Of a stretch of DNA of 5,768 nt, positions 1 through 5,768 are shown piece after piece; position 1 is the first letter of the stretch; the number at the start of each line of letters is the position of its first letter. This DNA comes from an uncultured Bacteroidota bacterium (GTDB taxonomy: Bacteria; Bacteroidota; Bacteroidia; Chitinophagales; Chitinophagaceae), in the NCBI GenBank assembly GCA_946479535.1, contig CAMLGP010000224.1:1-5768 (forward strand). The letters are read 5' to 3'. A model generated the notes under the pieces. That model worked only from the letters and a program-made list of their open reading frames with translations, was not told the DNA's origin and searched no databases. Made by a program: the position numbers and the translations under genes.

Positions 1-1
1 T

Positions 2-1129
2 GGCAATGATGAAGGTGTGCAGCGGTCAGCCATCAACTGGTGCAGCAATGATTACCTGTGTATGAGTACACATGAGGACGTAATTGCCAAACTGAGCTTC
101 ACTTCTCATAGAAGTGGTGCGGGAAGTGGAGGTACGCGCAATATTTCAGGTACAACTATTCATCACAGAGAGCTTGAGAAGACGCTGGCTACGTGGCATG
201 AACAGGAAAGTGCTCTTTTATTTGCAGGAGCCTATCTGGCAAATGTCACAGCATTACAAACTATCGGCAGGCATATTCCTGAACTGGTCTTTATTTCCGA
301 TGAGGGAAATCATGCTTCTATGATTGAGGGTATTCGTGCTTCAGGTAATAAGAAGATCATATTCAAACATAATAATCTTACACACCTGGAAGAGGTGTTG
401 AAGTCATTGCCACCGGAAACACCCAAGCTGGTTGCTTTTGAATCAATTTATTCCATTACGGGAACAGTGGCTCCGCTGAAGGAGATCATTGCGCTTGCAA
501 AAAAATACAATGCACTCACCTATGTTGATGAAGTGCATGCAGTAGGAATTTATGGAGATACAGGAGCAGGGATGTTGCGTCAGCTGGGATTACAGAAGGA
601 AGTGGATGTGATCAATGGAACACTGTCAAAAGCGATCGGTGTGTTTGGAGGATATATTGCCGCTTCCCGTACCATTGTAGATTTTATCCGCAGCTATGGT
701 AGCGGATTTATATTTACTACTTCCATTCCTCCTGCAATATGCAGTGCAGCCAACAAGAGCATACAGGTGATCCAGGAAGACAAAACCATCCGCAGGGATT
801 TCCACTCCAATGTGCAGCAGTTGCGCGAAGCCCTGAAGCAGGCAGGCATTGAATTTAGAATTAACGATTCACATATAACCAGCGTTCCTGTTGCAGGAGC
901 ATCGCATTGCCGCGAAGTGGCATTGCAATTACTCCATGGACAGGGCGTATATCTTCAGCCGATCAATTATCCAACAGTTCCCAAAGGTGAAGAGTGCCTC
1001 CGTATCATCATCACTGCCAAACATCAGCCCAAGCATATTAATCACCTGGCTCACAGCCTGCAAAAAGTGTTACATGGAGGCGATACGACTGATTGGAAGA
1101 AGCTCCCGGCTGTCTCTGCTGCAGATTGA
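2..1129 (+). CDS. hemA: 5-aminolevulinate synthase (ALAS, Shemin/C4 pathway), 5'-truncated by the window edge
   Basis: PLP-dependent alpha-oxoamine synthase that condenses glycine with succinyl-CoA to 5-aminolevulinate, the first committed step of heme synthesis; cytoplasmic. The frame is open to the window edge, and the first in-frame start-like codon (GTG at 17) is not a credible start because the ALAS core begins within a few residues of it (WCSNDYL). Counting from that GTG as residue 1, I see [13 protein letters not shown] (34-46), the PLP-contacting YVDEVHAVG (Asp171, His174), GTLSKAIG with the Schiff-base lysine Lys205, and INYPTVPKG near the C-terminus. Lys205 against Lys248 of the 401-residue Rhodobacter capsulatus enzyme implies about 43 missing residues; Thr40 and Asn42 then fall on its Thr83 and Asn85, the succinyl-CoA-discriminating positions. 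That argues for ALAS over the related KBL, BioF or CqsA enzymes. SNDYLCM has Cys where Gly is usual. No Cys-Pro heme-regulatory motif is visible in this part. It overlaps hemC by 56 bases. Confidence 0.92.
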   Translation, partial: GNDEGVQRSAINWCSNDYLCMSTHEDVIAKLSFTSHRSGAGSGGTRNISGTTIHHRELEKTLATWHEQESALLFAGAYLANVTALQTIGRHIPELVFISDEGNHASMIEGIRASGNKKIIFKHNNLTHLEEVLKSLPPETPKLVAFESIYSITGTVAPLKEIIALAKKYNALTYVDEVHAVGIYGDTGAGMLRQLGLQKEVDVINGTLSKAIGVFGGYIAASRTIVDFIRSYGSGFIFTTSIPPAICSAANKSIQVIQEDKTIRRDFHSNVQQLREALKQAGIEFRINDSHITSVPVAGASHCREVALQLLHGQGVYLQPINYPTVPKGEECLRIIITAKHQPKHINHLAHSLQKVLHGGDTTDWKKLPAVSAAD

Positions 1130-2354
1130 AATAGCCAGACAGAAAATTGAAGCTGCATTCCCGGGCATTCTTGTGGAGATCATTGCAAGAAGCAGCAAGG
1201 GAGATGCGTTGCAGAATATTCCACTACATACTGTTGAAGGAACTGATTTTTTTACCCGTGATATATTTGATGCCTTGCAGAATGGGGAGGCTGATATTGC
1301 TGTTCATTCCTTAAAGGATATGAGTAGTGAACATTTCTTTGGAGGGAACCGGTTTGCGGTGATAGACAGAGATGATACAAGGGATGTGGCCATTTTCAAT
1401 AAGGATATTATTGAAAAGATCCGGTCAGGTCAAAAGATCATTGTGGGTACCTGCTCTCCCCGAAGAGAAGAAATGGCCGCTGTGTTTTTGCAAAGAGCAC
1501 TTCCCCAGTTAAATGAAAATATAATCATTGAGACAAAACCGATCCGAGGTAATGTGGAAACACGCTTGCGGAAACTGAATAGCGGAGAATATGATGCCAC
1601 CATACTGGCAGCGGCGGGATTGAACCGATTATTGGCCAGCGAGGTGGATGCGCCGGGTGTAAGGCAATTATTACAGGATAAAAAACTGATGTTCCTGCCA
1701 TTGATAGAATGTGTGCCTGCCCCTTGTCAGGGCGCCATTGTTTGTGAAGCCCATCCGGGAAATCAAAATGCGACCAGAGTACTGGATGCAATCAATGATC
1801 TTCAGCATTACGATGATTGTGTGGCAGAGAAGAAAGCTGCGGCTGCTTATGGAAAAGGTTGTTTGCAGAAATTTGGGGTGACCACATTGCCCTATGAGAA
1901 TACATCTACTTTATATGCAGCAGGCCGTGACCAGCATGAAAAGGAATTTAATTCATGGTACAATATCCCGGTGCTGGATATAGCTAATAAAAACTTTTTC
2001 ACAGCTACTGACCACATGGGTAGCTTCTTTGAATATGAATTTGCAAGGCCGGAGGTCAGGATTGAATCGCCTGTTGTTTATATTTCAAATTATAAGGCAG
2101 TACAATCTCCTCAGTTAATCCAATTGCTGCAAACAGCAAAGGTGTGGGCTTCGGGCACAAAGACCTGGTATGAACTGGCCAGACAGGGTGTATGGGTGGA
2201 AGGATGTGCAGATGCGTTTGGTCTGGAGTTTATAGAAAAGGCCTGGAGGATGCCACTATTGAAATATAAGAAACAGGATGTTCAGGTTATCACAATTGTG
2301 AATGGTGCAACTAAATGTAAAAAAAAATGCTGGAAAGCAATTTTTAATTATTAA
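1074..2354 (+). CDS. hemC: Hydroxymethylbilane synthase (porphobilinogen deaminase) with a truncated HemD-like C-terminal part
   Basis: Joins four porphobilinogens into the linear hydroxymethylbilane; cytoplasmic. I chose ATG 1074 because the family N-terminus starts right there ([14 protein letters not shown], residues 4-17), although the frame is open further upstream inside hemA. The product is 426 residues against about 310 for a stand-alone enzyme. HemC landmarks are VHSLKD with Asp82 (E. coli Asp84), VGTCSPRR with Arg130/Arg131, RGNVETRL (158-165), PAPCQGA (215-221), and the dipyrromethane-cofactor cysteine Cys263 in GKGC. From about residue 315 a uroporphyrinogen-III-synthase-like region follows: [10 protein letters not shown], then [20 protein letters not shown], then FGLEFIE. 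It ends at TAA 2352-2354, after which the same frame continues with HemD-like sequence. HemC itself looks intact; the tail is cut short by nonsense, unless the stop is a sequence error or is read through. The overlap with hemA suggests translational coupling. No clear Shine-Dalgarno sequence is seen. Confidence 0.9.
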   Translation: MEAIRLIGRSSRLSLLQIEIARQKIEAAFPGILVEIIARSSKGDALQNIPLHTVEGTDFFTRDIFDALQNGEADIAVHSLKDMSSEHFFGGNRFAVIDRDDTRDVAIFNKDIIEKIRSGQKIIVGTCSPRREEMAAVFLQRALPQLNENIIIETKPIRGNVETRLRKLNSGEYDATILAAAGLNRLLASEVDAPGVRQLLQDKKLMFLPLIECVPAPCQGAIVCEAHPGNQNATRVLDAINDLQHYDDCVAEKKAAAAYGKGCLQKFGVTTLPYENTSTLYAAGRDQHEKEFNSWYNIPVLDIANKNFFTATDHMGSFFEYEFARPEVRIESPVVYISNYKAVQSPQLIQLLQTAKVWASGTKTWYELARQGVWVEGCADAFGLEFIEKAWRMPLLKYKKQDVQVITIVNGATKCKKKCWKAIFNY

Positions 2355-2600
2355 ACGAAGGATGATCCAAAGAAAGAATTAGCCGGTGAAATGGCAAGAG
2401 CAGATATAATTTTCTGGACCAGTTACCATCAATATGAATTATACAGGGATGTATTGAAGAAGGATGTGCAGCATGTGTGTTCTTCCGGTGAAACAGCAGT
2501 GTTGTTGCGCTCCGCAGGAATTGAACCCGTAGTATTTCCAAACATTAAAGCATTTCAGCAATGGAAAAAAACTTCTTTCCGGTCAACCAGCGCAGGTTAA
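2355..2600 (+). pseudogene. Distal part of the HemD-like (uroporphyrinogen-III synthase) domain, cut off from hemC by an in-frame TAA
   Basis: These 81 codons lie in exactly the same frame as hemC, directly after its TAA. They encode TKDDPKKELAG, then ADIIFWTSYHQYELYRDVL, VQHVCSSGETAVLLRSAGIEPVVFP and NIKAFQQW. This follows the second half of the HemD fold: a hydrophobic strand ending in FTS/WTS, a strand with a G-x-T-A turn, an L-x-x-x-G-I helix end, and a final strand plus helix. Joined to the preceding residues it would give a HemC-HemD protein of about 508 positions. HemD closes hydroxymethylbilane with D-ring inversion to uroporphyrinogen III, so losing it would matter unless a second hemD exists. 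ATG 2391 could restart translation, but it lies inside the domain and has no strong ribosome-binding site. Possible states are a real nonsense mutation, stop readthrough, a two-piece enzyme, or an assembly/sequencing error. The 3' end overlaps hemB by 40 bases. Confidence 0.72.
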
Positions 2601-3556
2601 GGGCGGACCGGCATATACGTGAGTTAAGTGCAGGAGTAAAATTATCGCACAGAAGTTTTATACAGCCTCTGTTTGTGGATGAAGCTATCCAGGCTCCCAG
2701 GGAGGTGAATGGATTGAATGGTGTGAAAGTTGAAACCATTGAAACGGTATTGCATTCCATTGAGCATAGCATAAAGCACGGCATACATAAATTCCTGCTT
2801 TTTCCTGTTCCGGCAAAGCAGGCAGACACACAGTTTGATTTTGGATATGCAGTATCTGTAGTAAAGGCCATTAAGTTGAATTTTGGAGAAGATGTATGGC
2901 TTGCATCTGATCTATGTCTTTGCAGTTATACTTCTCATGGCCATTGTGGAATATTGAATGATGATCACTCCCGCCTTGAGAATAGTAAAACGGTAGAAGT
3001 ACTGGCGCATTATTCATCCCTGCTAGCAAATGCGGGAGTGGATTGTATAGCACCCAGCGATATGACTGATGGACGAATAGGTGCAATTCGCAGCCGCCTT
3101 AATAGCCTGAATATGGAAGAAGTGAGCATCATGAGCTATGCAGCCAAATTCAGTTCCCAGTTTTATGGACCATTCCGGGATGCCTGTCATTCCTCACCCA
3201 AAAGCCAGGGATTACAAAACCGGAAAACCTACCAGCTTTCACCGGCTAATGTAAATGATGCACTGGCCAGTGCTCTCCGGGATGAAAAGGAGGGAGCAGA
3301 TATTATAATGGTAAAACCAGCCGCACTTTATACTGATATTATTGCCAAAGTGAAGGAACAGACCTTACGCCCGGTTGCCGCCTACCATGTGAGTGGTGAA
3401 TATGCAGCAGTGGAACTACTTGCTGCTCAGGGTTTATTGAAAAGAGATGCTGCTCACCTTGAGGTCTGGACCGCTCTGCAGCGCAGTGGAGCGGATATTA
3501 TTATCTCTTATGCAGCCGCTGAAGCCCGGGAATGGATTGAGAATATGGAATTCTAG
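2561..3556 (+). CDS. hemB: Porphobilinogen synthase (5-aminolevulinate dehydratase), zinc-cysteine type
   Basis: Condenses two 5-aminolevulinates asymmetrically to porphobilinogen; normally a cytoplasmic homo-octamer. The 331-residue length is normal for the family. The N-terminal arm (RRLRADRHIREL, 11-22) leads into the barrel at FIQPLFV (33-39). Catalytic zinc ligands are Cys119, Cys121 and Cys129 in DLCLCSYTSHGHCGIL, matching the E. coli-type cysteine cluster and not the aspartate-rich metal site of some bacteria and plants. The two active-site lysines are Lys196 (SYAAKFSSQFYGPFRDA) and the Schiff-base Lys252 (MVKPA). APSDMTDGRIGAIR (164-177) and AAYHVSGEY further on are also typical. ATG 2561 starts inside the last codons of the upstream HemD-like frame, a 40-base overlap. 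The start has no recognisable Shine-Dalgarno sequence, so expression probably depends on translation arriving from upstream. All catalytic residues are present and nothing suggests decay. Confidence 0.97.
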   Translation: MEKNFFPVNQRRLRADRHIRELSAGVKLSHRSFIQPLFVDEAIQAPREVNGLNGVKVETIETVLHSIEHSIKHGIHKFLLFPVPAKQADTQFDFGYAVSVVKAIKLNFGEDVWLASDLCLCSYTSHGHCGILNDDHSRLENSKTVEVLAHYSSLLANAGVDCIAPSDMTDGRIGAIRSRLNSLNMEEVSIMSYAAKFSSQFYGPFRDACHSSPKSQGLQNRKTYQLSPANVNDALASALRDEKEGADIIMVKPAALYTDIIAKVKEQTLRPVAAYHVSGEYAAVELLAAQGLLKRDAAHLEVWTALQRSGADIIISYAAAEAREWIENMEF

Positions 3557-3578
3557 CTCAACGATTTATTGTTTAGCT
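3555..3578 (+). other. Imperfect hairpin overlapping the hemB stop codon
   Basis: Arms AGCTCAAC (3555-3562) and GTTTAGCT (3571-3578) pair at 7 of 8 positions around an 8-base loop. The hairpin covers the last two bases of the hemB TAG. No run of T follows, so it is not a convincing intrinsic terminator; it might stabilise the 3' end of the heme-operon message or be chance. Confidence 0.25.
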
Positions 3579-3628
3579 TCCGTATCAGAAACCTCTACCG
3601 AAAGGGAATAATTAATTCTCAAAGGATA

Positions 3629-3649
3629 AGTCTATAAATTTCATAGACT
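3629..3649. promoter_or_regulatory. Perfect 7-bp inverted repeat, candidate operator
   Basis: AGTCTAT (3629-3635) and ATAGACT (3643-3649) are exact reverse complements separated by 7 bases, a 21-bp dyad. It lies just upstream of the candidate promoter of the DUF2490 gene, a position that suits a dimeric repressor or activator. The AT-rich stem and lack of a following T-tract make a terminator unlikely. The binding factor is unknown; in this 130-base gap a chance repeat is possible. Confidence 0.35.
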
Positions 3650-3655
3650 ACAAAC

Positions 3656-3670
3656 AAATAGCTATTTTTG
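3656..3670 (+). promoter_or_regulatory. Candidate Bacteroidota promoter -7 element embedded in a palindrome
   Basis: TATTTTTG at 3663-3670 fits the Bacteroidota -7 consensus TAnnTTTG exactly. It would place transcription start near 3675-3680, roughly 10-15 bases before ATG 3689. No matching -33 TTG is found at the usual distance upstream, which weakens the call. The element overlaps a perfect 12-bp palindrome, AAATAGCTATTT, at 3656-3667. If real, this promoter would let block 2 be transcribed separately from the heme operon. Confidence 0.35.
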
Positions 3671-3688
3671 ACGGCTGCCAAAACTTTC

Positions 3689-4387
3689 ATGTACAGGACA
3701 ACAGGCTTATTAATTATTCTTTTGGGGACAGTGATAGTAGCTAAGGCTCAGCCGAAAGGTGCTTCTTTCTGGTTGACGGCTCAGTTACCAGTTGATCTAT
3801 CACCACGTTGGCAGTGGCATAATGACCTGCTCTATAAGTCGAATGGTGTAACTCTTAATACATACCAGCGGTGGTTCAGGACAGGATTACGTTATGGGAT
3901 CTCGGATAAATTAAATGTGGCAGGAGGGATTGGTTTTTTGGCCACACAGGCCTCTACCAATTCGAAAGATGATGAGTTTGGAAAGGAATTCAGGTTATGG
4001 GAGGAACTGATCTTTCAAAACGCGATGAAAAATGACTGGCAGTTCCAGAACAGAGTGAGGGTAGAAGAAAGGTTTTTGAAAGCAACAACAACTAAGCCGT
4101 CATCCCAGGTATTGCAATTGACCGATAAAGTATCCTTCACAAAGGCCCTGAGCAAGAAATGGGACATGCAATTTGCAGATGAATTTTTTGAACAGGTGGT
4201 TCAGGAGAAATTTGTTTTTAATCAGAATAGAGTGACGGGTGTTGGAATATATAAGATCAGCAGGAAGTTCCAGGTGCAGGGTGGTTATGTATGGGTGGTA
4301 AGAAAAACATTCACCCAGCATGTTTTACAGATAACGATCAGAAAATTATTTTCAGCTTATGGGCAACATGATCAAGGAAGTGAGTAA
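3689..4387 (+). CDS. DUF2490-family protein, probable outer-membrane beta-barrel
   Basis: Predicted exported protein of 232 residues. From ATG 3689 it has a clean signal peptide: MYR, a hydrophobic core (LLIILLGTVIV, 7-17), then AKA before Gln21 as the likely signal-peptidase I site. A TTG seven codons upstream (3668) is also in frame but would put extra polar residues before the signal and overlaps the promoter-like element, so I prefer the ATG. The mature part alternates hydrophobic and polar residues with many aromatics (FWLTAQLPVDLSPRWQWHNDL, abbreviated here to its pattern), then RTGLRYGISDKLNVAGGIGFL, WQFQNRVRVEERF and a closing strand set with GGYVWVV. This is the DUF2490 pattern: antiparallel strands with a central R-x-E-x-R segment. 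The biochemical role of DUF2490 is unknown. It ends 20 bases inside the next gene, so the two are almost certainly co-transcribed. A link to siroheme or sulfur uptake is guesswork from position. Confidence 0.75.
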   Translation: MYRTTGLLIILLGTVIVAKAQPKGASFWLTAQLPVDLSPRWQWHNDLLYKSNGVTLNTYQRWFRTGLRYGISDKLNVAGGIGFLATQASTNSKDDEFGKEFRLWEELIFQNAMKNDWQFQNRVRVEERFLKATTTKPSSQVLQLTDKVSFTKALSKKWDMQFADEFFEQVVQEKFVFNQNRVTGVGIYKISRKFQVQGGYVWVVRKTFTQHVLQITIRKLFSAYGQHDQGSE

Positions 4388-5768
4388 GAACCAGCTATAC
4401 CCTGTTTTCCTGAAGCTGCAGGAGTTAAAACTTTTGCTGGTTGGTGGAGGGAATGTGGCATTGGAGAAGCTGAATTCGCTTTTATCCAATTCTCCTGATA
4501 CAGCTATAACAATTGTGGCTCCTTTCATCAGGGAGGAAGTTGCAGAGCTGGTTGGGCGTCATCCTCATTGTCAACTGATAGAAAGAAAATTTGAAGAGGC
4601 TGATCTGAATGAGAAAGACCTTGTGATCTGCGCCACTGACGATAAAGACCTTCATGTAAGCATTAAATATCTGGCTGGTGAGAAAGGTATCCTTGTGAAT
4701 GTGGCTGATACTCCTGACCTATGTGATTTTTATCTGGGAAGTATTGTGCAGAAGGGCCAATTAAAGATTGCGATCTCCACTAATGGAAAATCCCCAACAG
4801 CTGCCAAGCGTATCAGAGAAGTATTGAATGATGCTTTGCCTGGGGAACTTGATGATGTAATAGAGAACCTCCATAAAGTAAGGAACAGTCTCAATGGTGA
4901 TTTTGAATATAAGGTGAAACGGATGAATGAGATCACCAAAGCGCTTGTTCAGAAGAATGGTAATGGTGAAAAAGAAGTACGGTGGAGAAGGATTGCCACC
5001 TATTCTTTACTTGCTTTCGCGTTCATGCTAATCGGTTATTTTATCTTTTCCTATATCCCTTTTCAAAGTATTGCTGACGGCACAGTAGAATGGTATAAAA
5101 CACTTGATCCTGCTTTCCCGGTCATGTTGCTTGCAGGGTTTGTGGCGCAGCTGGTGGATGGTGCATTGGGGATGGGTTATGGTGTTACCAGTGCTACCAT
5201 ATTATTATCAGCTGGTGTGAGTCCGGCAGCCATGAGTGGAAGTATCCACACAGCTGAAATGTTTGCGAGTGGCGCTTCAGGATACAGTCATTATAAATTC
5301 GGGAACGTAAACAAGAAGCTATTCAAGGCCTTACTGATACCCGGTGTATTGGGGGCCATTGCTGGTGCACTTATGCTGGTGTTCATCGGGGATAAATATG
5401 GAAAGTTCATTCGCCCCTGTATTGCTGCATATACACTTATACTGGGTGTGAAATTTATTATGAATGCTTTTCGTGAAGCAAAGCCAAAGAAAAAATTTAA
5501 GCATTACCGTATCCTGGCACTGGTTGGTGGATTCTTTGATTCCTTCGGCGGTGGTGGCTGGGGTCCCATTGTTACCAGTACACTGGTTAATAATGGCCGC
5601 AGTCATAAATATGTAGTAGGTTCTGTAAGTCTCACAGAATTCTTTGTAACGCTCTCCAGCGCTTTTACTTTCTTTACGCTTATTGGAGTAAGTCACTGGC
5701 AAACTATTCTGGCACTTATAATAGGTGGTTTGGTAGCTGCTCCTATTGCAGCCAGGCTGGCGGGTAAA
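4368..5768 (+). CDS. Fusion of a siroheme-synthase N-terminal domain (precorrin-2 dehydrogenase/ferrochelatase) with a TSUP permease; 3'-truncated
   Basis: The frame is open for 467 codons from ATG 4368 to the window end with no stop. Residues 1-200 resemble Met8p and the N-terminal half of CysG, which oxidise precorrin-2 with NAD to sirohydrochlorin and insert iron to give siroheme. They show a Rossmann strand-turn LLLVGGGNVALEK (22-34), NVADTPDLCDFY with Asp114 at the catalytic-aspartate position, and ISTNGKSP followed by a helical region. A basic stretch precedes a hydrophobic segment at about 209-228. From about residue 250 the protein is a TSUP (TauE/SafE) multi-pass permease. Each half carries a related motif, GFVAQLVDGALGMGYGVTS (257-275, Asp264) and GFFDSFGGGGWGPIVTS (388-404, Asp391). 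Other likely membrane segments are 321-341, 349-368, 416-441 and 444-464. TSUP proteins move sulfite, sulfonates or other small anions. Siroheme is the sulfite reductase cofactor, so a role in assimilatory sulfur metabolism fits. It overlaps the DUF2490 gene by 20 bases. The downstream end lies outside the window; I expect few residues are missing. Confidence 0.9.
   Translation, partial: MIKEVSKNQLYPVFLKLQELKLLLVGGGNVALEKLNSLLSNSPDTAITIVAPFIREEVAELVGRHPHCQLIERKFEEADLNEKDLVICATDDKDLHVSIKYLAGEKGILVNVADTPDLCDFYLGSIVQKGQLKIAISTNGKSPTAAKRIREVLNDALPGELDDVIENLHKVRNSLNGDFEYKVKRMNEITKALVQKNGNGEKEVRWRRIATYSLLAFAFMLIGYFIFSYIPFQSIADGTVEWYKTLDPAFPVMLLAGFVAQLVDGALGMGYGVTSATILLSAGVSPAAMSGSIHTAEMFASGASGYSHYKFGNVNKKLFKALLIPGVLGAIAGALMLVFIGDKYGKFIRPCIAAYTLILGVKFIMNAFREAKPKKKFKHYRILALVGGFFDSFGGGGWGPIVTSTLVNNGRSHKYVVGSVSLTEFFVTLSSAFTFFTLIGVSHWQTILALIIGGLVAAPIAARLAGK

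Noticed and set aside
891..1073. Upstream extension of the hemC frame to ATG 891
   Set aside because: These 61 codons lie entirely inside hemA, show no HemC similarity, and the family N-terminus begins at ATG 1074.
1525..1791. 88-codon open frame on the minus strand
   Set aside because: Antisense shadow of the conserved HemC core.
2319..2354. Programmed or transcriptional slippage on the A9 run as a way past the stop
   Set aside because: The HemD-like sequence after the stop is in the original frame. Both shifted frames hit stops soon after the run, so a single slip would not restore the domain.
2545..3086. Two minus-strand open frames (2545-2871 and 2871-3086)
   Set aside because: Both are antisense to the highly conserved hemB and resemble no protein family I know.
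3555..3578. Intrinsic terminator after hemB
   Set aside because: The hairpin has a mismatch and no following T-tract, so I list it only as a weak structure and do not call a terminator.
4380..4382. GTG as alternative start of the siroheme-TSUP fusion
   Set aside because: AAGGA directly abuts it with no spacer, too close to act as a ribosome-binding site; ATG 4368 is four codons upstream and gives an equally good N-terminus.
5331..5702. 123-codon open frame on the minus strand
   Set aside because: It is antisense to the TSUP membrane domain, has no recognisable family features, and the + strand frame is clearly coding.

Overview
The window looks like a piece of a Bacteroidota chromosome, most likely from the Chitinophagaceae or a nearby group. 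The reasons are a hydroxymethylbilane synthase with a uroporphyrinogen-III-synthase-like tail, a DUF2490 outer-membrane protein, a siroheme-synthase/TSUP permease fusion, moderate to low GC, an almost complete lack of Shine-Dalgarno sequences, and a TAnnTTTG promoter-like element. This placement rests on recognising families and was not searched.

All genes are on the + strand and fall into two tightly packed blocks. Block 1 (2-3556) is a tetrapyrrole operon: 5-aminolevulinate synthase (hemA, ALAS type, 5' end outside the window), hydroxymethylbilane synthase with a HemD-like tail (hemC, then the hemD part), and porphobilinogen synthase (hemB). The reading frames overlap by 56 and 40 bases, so translation is probably coupled. 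Together the enzymes would take glycine + succinyl-CoA to 5-aminolevulinate (HemA), then porphobilinogen (HemB), then hydroxymethylbilane (HemC), and, if the HemD part works, uroporphyrinogen III.

Two things stand out in block 1. First, the ALA-forming enzyme is the Shemin (C4) ALAS, typical of alphaproteobacteria and mitochondria, where most Bacteroidota are expected to use glutamyl-tRNA reductase. Second, the HemD-like tail is interrupted by a single TAA at 2352-2354. The same frame then stays open for 81 more codons of clear HemD-like sequence.

A gap of about 130 bases (3557-3688) holds two inverted repeats and a promoter-like element. Block 2 (3689-5768) starts with a secreted DUF2490 beta-barrel candidate. 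It overlaps by 20 bases a long open frame that runs off the window. That frame fuses a precorrin-2 dehydrogenase / sirohydrochlorin ferrochelatase (Met8/CysG N-terminal type) domain to a TSUP (TauE/SafE) membrane permease. Precorrin-2 derives from uroporphyrinogen III, so block 2 is a siroheme branch next to the common trunk, with a possible sulfite or sulfur-compound transporter attached to the siroheme enzyme.
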